NCBI GenBank assembly: GCA_031268395.1
Contig: JAIRXI010000124.1
Span: 1 to 16,001, forward strand
Source of the DNA: Tannerella sp.
GTDB lineage: Bacteria; Bacteroidota; Bacteroidia; Bacteroidales; Tannerellaceae
DNA length: 16,001 nt
Direction of reading: 5' to 3'
The notes beneath the pieces were generated by a model. The model was not told the origin of the DNA and did no database searches. It saw only the letters and a program-made list of their open reading frames with translations. This document shows positions 9,262-15,998 of this stretch, one piece after another. The first letter of the stretch is position 1. Every line of letters begins with the position of its first letter. The position numbers were made by a program, and so were the translations under genes.

Positions 9262-10497
9262 TTATCGTATAAGTTTCAATCGTTTCCCGTAGGTAAACAT
9301 GCGCCAGAGCCATTCGAGCGGCCCGAACTGCAGGTAATGCATCCATACGCAGCTGAAAAGGGTCTGCAGGACAAACACACCGGCCGCGACAAGTTCGACG
9401 CAGACCAGGCCCATGGTTGCGCCCAGGCCGAATCCGATGCCGTAGAAAATAACGGCGCCGCAGACCGACTGTCCGGTGTAGTTGGACAGCGCCATTCTGC
9501 CCGGCGCCGCCAGCAGCCGGAAGATGCCTGCTTCCGGGCGTCTGAGATACCACAGGCTGACGGCCGACAGGAAGGCCAGACACAGCGGCGCCACGCTCAC
9601 CGCATACAGTGCGGAATGGACGATCAGTCCCGCCGGACGCCCGCCCGTGGCGCTCCACGCATACAGTGCAGACAGGGGAAGCCCGGCCGCAAAACCGTAC
9701 AGCCTGATTTGCTTCAGGAGCGGCCGGTAACGGGCAAGATCGGCATACATCCTGTTCCGCCCGATGTACAGGCCGAGGATAAACAGCGCCAATACCTTGA
9801 AGATACGGTTTCCTTCGGCAAATTCCTGTATCCGGACAAAGGCGCCCGAAATCAGAAACTGGAAGACCTCCGGATAGCTCCTGGCATTCAGCAGCCACAC
9901 GCCGAAATTATCGTCCGTAATGCCGTTTTTCCGGTTGAAATACTGCGTCGCTTCGATAGCCGGCGCCGCCGGGTCGAAACCTGTCAGCACTTTCAGGGCG
10001 TCCATGACGACGGGGAAAAGTATCAGCGCGGCGGAAACGGACAGCAACTTTTTATCGGACAGGCGCCCGAACAGGGGCAGCAACATGCCGAGCAGCGCAT
10101 AGAGCAGCAGGATGTCGCCGCTCCAGACAAACATCAGATGCAGGAATCCGATCACGGCAAGCGCCGCCATTCTGCGGTAAAAAACAGCCAGGCCGTTCCG
10201 GTTCTTTTGCCGCGAGCGCGACAGAATGATGGAGAAACCGATGCCGAAAAGGATGGAAAACAAACTGTAGAACTTCCCGTCGATAAATACGTACTGCAAA
10301 TATTTCACCACACGGTCGACGGCTGCCGTCGGCATGGCTTCGACAATCTCCTGTTTCTGGAACGTGTACAGTGCAAATTCGGGAAAATTGGCCAGACAGA
10401 TTCCTGCCAGCGCCATTCCCCGCAAGGCATCCAAAATCCGGTAACGTCCGGTCGTTTCGACCGGGCTGTTTTTGTCCGATAAGAATTTACAACACAC
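9262..10497 (-). CDS. DUF418-family integral membrane protein (YeiB-like), GTG start
   Basis: Multi-pass inner-membrane protein of 411 residues. The N-terminal RYRILDALRGMALAGICLAN motif is characteristic of DUF418 and related acyltransferase-like membrane proteins. Next come FIDGKFYSLFSILFGIGFSI, a conserved family segment, several hydrophobic helices, and a C-terminal half ending GPLEWLWRMFTYGK, again family-typical. Function is not established for this family. No ATG lies upstream of the conserved motif. The only reasonable start is GTG 10497, which is preceded directly by an in-frame TGA, giving a 17-residue lead-in. First gene of the operon that continues into DUF3737, the C-S lyase and the exporter. 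Confidence 0.9.
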   Translation of the reverse strand: MCCKFLSDKNSPVETTGRYRILDALRGMALAGICLANFPEFALYTFQKQEIVEAMPTAAVDRVVKYLQYVFIDGKFYSLFSILFGIGFSIILSRSRQKNRNGLAVFYRRMAALAVIGFLHLMFVWSGDILLLYALLGMLLPLFGRLSDKKLLSVSAALILFPVVMDALKVLTGFDPAAPAIEATQYFNRKNGITDDNFGVWLLNARSYPEVFQFLISGAFVRIQEFAEGNRIFKVLALFILGLYIGRNRMYADLARYRPLLKQIRLYGFAAGLPLSALYAWSATGGRPAGLIVHSALYAVSVAPLCLAFLSAVSLWYLRRPEAGIFRLLAAPGRMALSNYTGQSVCGAVIFYGIGFGLGATMGLVCVELVAAGVFVLQTLFSCVWMHYLQFGPLEWLWRMFTYGKRLKLIR

Positions 10498-10518
10498 TCA
10501 ATATCCTATTTTGCGGGG

Positions 10519-10526
10519 TAAAAGTA
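10519..10526 (-). promoter_or_regulatory. possible -7 box for the DUF418 operon
   Basis: On the minus strand this reads TACTTTTA, matching TAnnTTTG except at the last base. It lies 21 bases before the GTG start, giving a very short leader. No -33 TTTG sits at the usual spacing, so this is weak support. Confidence 0.25.
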
Positions 10527-10697
10527 GGGATAAGGCGATAAAGTCGATCGGTTTTGCAGACAAAAACGAAGAAGCCGGCCATGAAAGCGAATGGATGCAG
10601 GGGCGTGATTCTGAATGAGAACCGGCTGCATGACCCGATTTTCTACAGAGACGCGCCAAATCGCGCCTCTGCGGATGTTTGTGCGTGCGGCACGCCA

Positions 10698-10960
10698 ACC
10701 GGTCGAAGCGGGGACTTCGAACCGATCGAAGCGAGGGCTTCGAACCGATCGAAGCGGGGGCTTCGAACCGATCGAAGCGAGGGCTTCGAACCAATCGAAG
10801 CGGGGGCTTCGAACCGGTCGAAGCGAGGGCTTCGAACCTGTCGAAGCGGGGGCTTCGAACCTGTCGAAGCGAGGGCCTCAAACCTGTCGAAGCGAGGGCT
10901 TCAAACCGGTCGAAGCGGGGGCTTCAAACCTGTCGAAGCGGGGGCTTCGAACCGGTCGAA
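10698..10960. repeat. tandem array of eleven 23-bp hairpin-forming units
   Basis: The motif TCGAAGC starts at 10703 and recurs exactly every 23 bases (10726, 10749, 10772, 10795, 10818, 10841, 10864, 10887, 10910, 10933), with a truncated twelfth copy (TCGAA) at 10956. Each unit is an 18-nt inverted repeat, consensus TCGAAGCGRGGGCTTCGA (7-bp stem, 4-nt loop), plus a 5-nt spacer, ACCGA, ACCGG or ACCTG. Units 2-7 and 11 keep a perfect stem; units 1 and 8-10 carry one or more mismatches. In units 1-8 the variable loop base alternates G and A, giving a higher-order period of 46 bp. This is a minisatellite-like, non-coding array. Confidence 0.95.
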
Positions 10961-10974
10961 ATTCCGTTCTGCCA

Positions 10975-10999
10975 ACATTCCGTCCCTGGCCGGGACGGG
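10975..10999. repeat. 25-bp hairpin repeat, copy 1
   Basis: First of two identical 25-bp copies beginning ACATTCCGTCCC. The core CCGTCCCTGGCCGGGACGG is an inverted repeat with a 7-bp stem and 5-nt loop. It starts 15 bases after the 23-bp array ends. Confidence 0.9.
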
Positions 11000-11028
11000 T
11001 GGTATTCCGCGTGTTCCCTTTTCTACCC

Positions 11029-11053
11029 ACATTCCGTCCCTGGCCGGGACGGG
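11029..11053. repeat. 25-bp hairpin repeat, copy 2
   Basis: Exact second copy of the 25-bp repeat at 10975, offset by 54 bases. As the first hairpin met after the sbcC stop (79 bases downstream), it could end sbcDC transcription, although no T-run follows on the minus strand. Confidence 0.9.
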
Positions 11054-11120
11054 CCGTTTTACCGGCGGGCGTCTTCCGGACACGACAGGGGAAACATTTA
11101 ATGGACATGTTGGGTTTATA

Positions 11121-11148
11121 ATTTTCAACTTTCAATTTTCAACTTCCA
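11121..11148. repeat. 14-bp tandem duplication at the sbcC stop codon
   Basis: ATTTTCAACTTTCA (11121-11134) is followed by ATTTTCAACTTCCA (11135-11148), one base different. The sbcC stop (11132-11134 on the minus strand) sits in the first copy, so the last residues of SbcC are encoded by the second. Similar AT-rich TTTTCAA strings also occur upstream of the GH36 gene (about 2750-2760). Confidence 0.75.
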
Positions 11149-14100
11149 ACGGCGGAAACAGGGATGAAAAAGCGTCCCTGTCGATGACTACCCGGCTCTT
11201 TCCGTTTACCATTTTTACCACGTGCACCTGTACGGCGATGCGCTCCGTCATTTCGGGGACATGGGAGATGATGCCGATCTTGCATCCCTGCGTCTGGAGG
11301 CGTTCCAGTACGTCCATGGCAATGCCCAGGGTGTCGGCGTCGAGCGATCCGAAGCCTTCGTCGATAAACAGGGATTCCACTTTCATCCGGCTGGAAGAAA
11401 GCGAAGAGAGTCCCAGCGCCAGCGCCAGTGAGATCAGAAACGACTCGCCACCCGACAGCGAATGGACGGTACGGATTTCGCCCAGCAGGTCCAAATCGGC
11501 TACCTGCAGGGCAAGCGTGTCCGGGATGCGCTGCAGCTCGTAACGCGGCGCAAGTTCCCGCAAGTGCCTGTTGGCGTGCGTCAGCAGGGCGTCAAGGGTG
11601 TAGCCGTGCGCAATGGCCTTGAATTTCAGCCCGTCGGCAGAGCCAAACAGGACGTTCAGTTTTTTCCAGTTCTCGGCGAGCTGACGTTTTTCTCCCAGTT
11701 CTTTTCCGTACATCCGGACGCGCTTCCGGTTTTCTTCGTTTGTGGAGGACATCACTTCTATTTCGGTCAGCCGCTTCCGGAGACGTTCGCTTTCTGCCGT
11801 CCGGGAAGACAGGGCGTCCGCGAGCGAAAGCGCCGTTTCGCCGGGCTGCGCCTGGAGCGGCTGCGCCCGGTGTGCCGAAAGATTTTTCGCCCGTTCTTCC
11901 AGCGTGGCCCGGGCGGCGGCGAACTGTTCTTTCAGGTGGTCCAGGGATTGCTTTTCGGTCGCGACCCACGCAGCATCCCGCGACAGTGCGTCGGCCAGCT
12001 GTTCCGGGGAAACGGTTCCTTCTGCGGCAATCCACGCCTCTACCTGCTGCCGTTTTTCCGTACATTCGCCAGCGAGTCGGGCGATTTCATCCCGGATCTG
12101 TATCATGGCGCCATTGAGCGCTTCCTGCCGGGCAAGAATGGCCTGCCTGTGTTCCGCAGCCTCCTTCAGCTGTCCGGCCAGCGTCTTTTCATGCGCTGCG
12201 TGACGGCGCTCTACTTCGTCGGCGGACGTTCCCGACAGGACGGCGGCCCGCTCCTGTTGCAGCCTTTTCAGCGCGGCGACGCTGTCTTCATGCTTCTTCC
12301 GCTTCTCCTCCGCCAGACGGGTCGCTTCCAGCAGGCTGTTCTGTTCGTTTTTGAGCGTCGCGGCCTGTCGGGTGGCCGTTTGCCGTGCTTCCGTCTGTTC
12401 AAGGGTGTACTGTTCCCATTGCCCGGCAAAGCGGCGCAGTTTGGATTGCAGGACGCCTTCCCGGAAGAGCGTTTGCCAGGAGGGGAGGGTGACGAGGTGG
12501 ATTTCCAGTTTGTCGAGCAGGGCGGACTGGCGCTTGCGGGCATTGTCGAGCAGGGCGGACAGGTGTGTCGACATCGTTTTTTGCGCGTCGACCAAAGCGG
12601 CCGTTTTTTCGATGTTGTCGGCGGTCAGGCGTTTGTTCCGGTTCAGTTCGTTTTCCTTCAGCGTCTGCCGGCTGACGACGCCGCGGTATGGATGGTGGAT
12701 GCTTCCGCATACGGGGCAGGGTTCGCCTTCGGTCAGCCCGGCACGCAGGGCGGCGATTTCGGCGGGTAACGCCGCGTTGAGCTGTTCCAGTTCCTGTTCC
12801 AGTTTCCGGATGTCCGCCTTTTTTGTCTCCAGCAGCGTTTGACATTCCTGCAGCCGGGCTGCGTGCAGGTCTATATCCTGCTGCACCGACTGTGCTTCGT
12901 CCAGCAGGGCGATGATGAGGTCGGTCTTCGGGACCATGGCCCGGTGCAGGCTCCCTTTTTCGAACCACTGTTCGTATTTCCGGAGGGCTGTTTCTGTTGT
13001 CTCGACGTCTTTGGCCAGCGTCAGGAGGAGGGCTTCCGTTTTTTGCCTGGCGGCCTGCGCGGCGTCCCGTTCCTTTCCTGCTTCTTCCGCACCGGCCTGC
13101 AGGGCGGTCAACCGCACGTCCATGTCACGGGCGCGGATGATTTCCGGTTTTGTTTTTTCCCATTCCTCCATCCCGGTCAGCTGTTCCCTTTCAAGCTGTC
13201 CGTATGTCCCGGCCGCCTGTTTCAACTGTACGGCCACGCTCTCCTGTTCGTTTTGCCTCCCTGCAAGGCCGGCGGTGTGTTCTTCCAGCTGCCTCCGGGC
13301 GTTCTGGAGTGCGTGGTAAATGTCGCGGATTCCCTGCGCACGGTCAAACTGCTCCATACGGGTATAACGGGGCGCTGCCACTGCGATAGCCTGCCGAATT
13401 TCCGTCAGGTTACTGTCCGCTTCTCCGGCACGCCTGCACAGCAGTTCGTCCTGCTCGAGCCATTTCAGCTTGGCGGTCAGCACGTCCGTCGTGTTTTTCA
13501 GTATGCCGGCCGTTTCGGAAAGGGTATTTTTTTCGGCCGTCAGCGCCGCCGTCTGTTCGTCCGTCAGCAATGCAACTTCCCGAATTTTCTGCTGTAACAG
13601 CATATAGTCATATTCGGCCTGTTTCGATTTTTCGTAAATCGCCGTCGAGATGCGCGAATAAATCCCGATCCCGGTCAGCCGTTCGAGCAGGGCGGCTTTT
13701 TCCTGTCTGCCGGCTTTCAGGAACATGGCGAAATCGCCCTGTGCGAGCAGTACGGACCGTGTAAACTGCTCGAAAGTGAAGCCGAGCTGTTCCGAGATGG
13801 CGGCCAGCAGTTCCCTTTTCTGTCCCTGCACTTCCTCTCCCTTCGAGAGGTTTACGAGCCGCAGGGTCTGGGGACGCAGCGCGCCGTCTCTTCTGTTTCC
13901 GGCCCGCCGCACCGACCAGGTTGCGCGGAAGCGGTCGCCCCGGGACGAAAGGAAATCGACTTCGGCATATCCGTCTGCGGCCCCTCGCCGCAGGACGGTA
14001 CGGCTGTCTTTCTGAGCGAGCGTCGTGTCGCCGACATCCGGTATGACGCCTTCGCGCGTGCTGTCGGCCTGGTCCAGGCGCGGCGTATGGTCGAAAAGGG

Positions 14101-14257
14101 CCAGACAGAGGGCGTCCAGGATGGTGGACTTGCCGGAGCCGGTCGGTCCCGTGATGGCAAAAATGCCTGCCGACGACAGTGGCCCGGCGGTAAAATCCAG
14201 TTCAAATTCCGCTTCCAGCGAAGCGAGGTTCTTTCCCCTGATCGCCAGAATTTTCAT
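11132..14257 (-). CDS. sbcC: SbcC, ATPase subunit of the SbcCD exonuclease/hairpin endonuclease (Rad50-like)
   Basis: SMC-like ATPase of 1041 residues, the usual size. With SbcD it forms the complex that degrades double-strand ends and opens DNA hairpins formed at palindromes. The N-terminal lobe has Walker A GPTGSGKST (37-45) and the family segment QFTRSVLLAQGDFAMFLKA. Two long coiled-coil arms meet at a zinc hook, CPVC (C514 and C517), almost exactly mid-protein as expected. The C-terminal lobe has signature LSGGE (934-938), Walker B LFIDEGFGSLD (catalytic pair D966/E967) and the switch histidine ISHVPE. Its ATG overlaps the sbcD stop (ATGA, 14254-14257), so translation is probably coupled. 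The stop lies inside a 14-bp tandem duplication (11121-11148). Nothing is missing; it looks functional. Confidence 0.97.
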   Translation of the reverse strand: MKILAIRGKNLASLEAEFELDFTAGPLSSAGIFAITGPTGSGKSTILDALCLALFDHTPRLDQADSTREGVIPDVGDTTLAQKDSRTVLRRGAADGYAEVDFLSSRGDRFRATWSVRRAGNRRDGALRPQTLRLVNLSKGEEVQGQKRELLAAISEQLGFTFEQFTRSVLLAQGDFAMFLKAGRQEKAALLERLTGIGIYSRISTAIYEKSKQAEYDYMLLQQKIREVALLTDEQTAALTAEKNTLSETAGILKNTTDVLTAKLKWLEQDELLCRRAGEADSNLTEIRQAIAVAAPRYTRMEQFDRAQGIRDIYHALQNARRQLEEHTAGLAGRQNEQESVAVQLKQAAGTYGQLEREQLTGMEEWEKTKPEIIRARDMDVRLTALQAGAEEAGKERDAAQAARQKTEALLLTLAKDVETTETALRKYEQWFEKGSLHRAMVPKTDLIIALLDEAQSVQQDIDLHAARLQECQTLLETKKADIRKLEQELEQLNAALPAEIAALRAGLTEGEPCPVCGSIHHPYRGVVSRQTLKENELNRNKRLTADNIEKTAALVDAQKTMSTHLSALLDNARKRQSALLDKLEIHLVTLPSWQTLFREGVLQSKLRRFAGQWEQYTLEQTEARQTATRQAATLKNEQNSLLEATRLAEEKRKKHEDSVAALKRLQQERAAVLSGTSADEVERRHAAHEKTLAGQLKEAAEHRQAILARQEALNGAMIQIRDEIARLAGECTEKRQQVEAWIAAEGTVSPEQLADALSRDAAWVATEKQSLDHLKEQFAAARATLEERAKNLSAHRAQPLQAQPGETALSLADALSSRTAESERLRKRLTEIEVMSSTNEENRKRVRMYGKELGEKRQLAENWKKLNVLFGSADGLKFKAIAHGYTLDALLTHANRHLRELAPRYELQRIPDTLALQVADLDLLGEIRTVHSLSGGESFLISLALALGLSSLSSSRMKVESLFIDEGFGSLDADTLGIAMDVLERLQTQGCKIGIISHVPEMTERIAVQVHVVKMVNGKSRVVIDRDAFSSLFPPLEVEN

Positions 14258-15453
14258 GATCCGACCTCCCGGATGACGGTTTGTAACAGTTCCCGCATCT
14301 CGCCGGGCATGTCTTCTCCGCCGAAACGCCGCCTGAACACGTCCGTTGCCATGTCCATGGGGTGGATGGTCTGCAGCTGTTCGCAGGAGACGGTTTCCGG
14401 TTCGTTTTTCTGCTGCGGCGTGACGGCGGCAATGCGTGCCAGCCGTACGGATTTGCCTTGCAGCGCTTCTTCGATGCGATGCCTGAGCGAAGGTTCGGGT
14501 TCCGTGATCATCACGTTAATTTCCAGATAGGGCGAACGGGGGGTGATTTCTCCGTCGGGCAGCAAATCGATTGCGTACAGCACGTCTGCCAGCCGCAGGG
14601 GTGTCTGGGGGATACTCAGCAGCCCGACGAGCGGCTGGAAATCAATTCGCTCAACCCTTGTTTTGCCTTCGCGCAGTTCCACGAGCGTAACACCCTGCCT
14701 GTATTCCCGTTCGGCAAAGGACATCGGCAGCGGCGCGCCGGCATAGCGTACGTTGTCGCGTCCCGACACGCGCTGTGCCCGGTGGAGGTGTCCCAGCGCC
14801 GTGTAGGCAATTTCCGGAGGGAAGGCATCCGGCGAGACACATTCCAGCCCGCCGACAAGGGCGTATTCGGAGCGGTCGTGTCGGGAAATTTCCGAGCCGG
14901 CGGCTTGCAGGTGTCCCATGGCGACAACCGGCAGGGTCCGGTCCGGTATGGCCATATAGAGTGTACGGTACATTTTTCCGACACGCTCGACATAGCTGTC
15001 TGCCGGGGGACAGTCGCCCTGCCGCAAATAGGGCGCCGCGATGCACCAGGCCGCCGTGCGACCGTTTTCCGTCAGCGGGATCAGGAGGCGGGAAGCGTCA
15101 ATCGCTCCGTCCGGCGTTCTTCTCACCGTGCCCCGGATGTGGACATGCATTTCTTCCAGCAGCGGATCGGGCGCTTCGAGCCGGGCGGCCGAATCGTGAT
15201 TGCCGGCAATGATGACGATTTGCAGCGGCGGGTGTTCGGAAGTCGCCTCGCGCAGGAAGCGGTAGAACATCTTTTGAGATTCGGCCGGGGGATTGGGCGA
15301 ATCAAAGACGTCGCCGGCGATCAGCAGTACATCCGCCTGCAACGCTCTGATCTGTGTCCGGAGCCAGGCGAGGAAATACAGGTGTTCGGCTTTGCGGTCA
15401 TATTCGTAAAACGTTTGTCCCAGGTGCCAGTCGGCAGTGTGAAGAAGTATCAT
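14254..15453 (-). CDS. sbcD: SbcD, nuclease subunit of the SbcCD complex (Mre11-like)
   Basis: Metallophosphoesterase-fold nuclease of 399 residues, a normal SbcD length. It supplies the catalytic Mn2+ site of SbcCD. Metal-binding motifs, in order: ADWHLG (7-12), GDVFDS (47-52), GNHDSAAR (84-91), VVAMGHLQAAG and LGHLHRAQ. The pair of histidines in the last two is typical of Mre11-type enzymes. The C-terminal third (from about 270) is the SbcC-binding capping region. The ATG at 15453 starts directly at the conserved MILLHTADWHLG, so the start is certain. First gene of the sbcD-sbcC operon, driven by the promoter at 15478-15512. Confidence 0.97.
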   Translation of the reverse strand: MILLHTADWHLGQTFYEYDRKAEHLYFLAWLRTQIRALQADVLLIAGDVFDSPNPPAESQKMFYRFLREATSEHPPLQIVIIAGNHDSAARLEAPDPLLEEMHVHIRGTVRRTPDGAIDASRLLIPLTENGRTAAWCIAAPYLRQGDCPPADSYVERVGKMYRTLYMAIPDRTLPVVAMGHLQAAGSEISRHDRSEYALVGGLECVSPDAFPPEIAYTALGHLHRAQRVSGRDNVRYAGAPLPMSFAEREYRQGVTLVELREGKTRVERIDFQPLVGLLSIPQTPLRLADVLYAIDLLPDGEITPRSPYLEINVMITEPEPSLRHRIEEALQGKSVRLARIAAVTPQQKNEPETVSCEQLQTIHPMDMATDVFRRRFGGEDMPGEMRELLQTVIREVGS

Positions 15454-15673
15454 ACGGTAAATTCAAAAATCAGGAAGCAAAGGTACATAAAACCCGGAAG
15501 ATATGAACCAAACATGTATCGGGAGTTGCAAAACAAATAACAGGCTCGTGTTTCTCCGCATCCCGAGCGCCTTTCTGCCCGGACGGAAGCATCCTTTTTT
15601 TTCTCAACCGGGGTACGGTCCCGTTAAAAGCCGGTTCCGTCAGGAGATGGGTCCGGGACGGTTCCGGACATTT
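15454..15673. other. sbcD upstream region before the palindrome array
   Basis: This non-coding stretch holds the sbcDC promoter near its left end. The rest (about 15520-15673) contains several CCGG-type short repeats such as AACCGG and CCGGTT, but no gene or clear regulatory site. Bases 15653-15666 resemble a decayed unit of the array that follows. Confidence 0.6.
15478..15512 (-). promoter_or_regulatory. Bacteroidetes-type promoter of sbcD-sbcC
   Basis: On the minus strand TACCTTTG (15485-15478) exactly matches the TAnnTTTG -7 box. A TTTG -33 candidate lies at 15512-15509 with a spacing of 23, slightly long. The -7 box is 24 bases before the sbcD ATG, so the leader is short. The palindrome array begins about 160 bases further upstream. 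Confidence 0.6.
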
Positions 15674-15676
15674 CCG

Positions 15677-15743
15677 GGAGTTCCCTGAAAAAATCCGAGA
15701 GCTCTCGGAAAAAATCCGAGAGCTCTCTGAAAAAATCCGAGAG
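15677..15743 (+). repeat. left arm of the large inverted repeat
   Basis: These 67 bases are the reverse complement of 15932-15998 with a single mismatch (A15719 against C15956). The arm includes three A6T spacers and three and a half palindromic units. Confidence 0.95.
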
Positions 15744-15931
15744 TTCACTTTGGTTCTCCGAGAGCTCTCGGAGATCTTCCGAGAGCTCCCGGAGGTTTTC
15801 CGAGAGCTCTCGGCGTTTTCCCGATAGTAACCGGAGGCCTCCGAGAGCTCTCGGAGTTTTGCCGGGAGCTCTCGGAGATTCAAAGGGAGCTCTCGGAGTT
15901 TCTCCGAGAGCTCTCGGAGGTTTAAAGGGAG

Positions 15932-15998
15932 CTCTCGGATTTTTTCAGAGAGCTCCCGGATTTTTTCCGAGAGCTCTCGGATTTTTTCAGGGAACTCC
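15932..15998 (-). repeat. right arm of the large inverted repeat
   Basis: Partner of the arm at 15677-15743, separated from it by 188 bases that are also built of palindromic units but have diverged in their spacers. Confidence 0.95.

Larger units (their letters stand above)
10498..11131. other. non-coding interval between the DUF418 operon and sbcC
   Basis: This 634-base interval has no supportable gene. From left to right it holds a possible DUF418-operon promoter, about 130 bases without structure I can name, the 23-bp hairpin array (10698-10960), two copies of a 25-bp hairpin repeat (10975-11053), and an AT-rich end at the sbcC stop. Open frames cross the array in all three plus frames and also on the minus strand, because the 23-bp unit contains no stop in either direction and is not a multiple of three. 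They are repeat artefacts rather than genes. Confidence 0.8.

Noticed and set aside
8384..9898. Extended 504-residue version of the DUF3737 protein
   Set aside because: The extra N-terminal half is an out-of-frame shadow of the DUF418 gene. The conserved domain begins precisely at ATG 9241.
10698..10960. CRISPR array
   Set aside because: The periodicity is a continuous 23-bp tandem repeat with 5-nt near-identical spacers. There are no unique spacers of 30 bases or so and no cas genes.
10554..11543. Long plus-strand open frames (up to 329 codons) with peptide repeats across the 23-bp array
   Set aside because: All three plus frames are open because the 23-bp unit has no stop codons, and the longest runs antisense into the certain sbcC gene.
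15595..15660. Rho-independent terminator at the T-run near 15595
   Set aside because: No stable stem directly precedes the T-run on the plus strand, and no plus-strand gene ends there.
15470..15883. Minus-strand open frame of 137 codons encoding a heptapeptide repeat (SESSRIF-like)
   Set aside because: The repeat comes from the 21-bp palindrome array (21 is 7 codons), and the frame runs over the sbcD promoter. The array is symmetric at the DNA level, and the non-repeat part looks like no protein I know.
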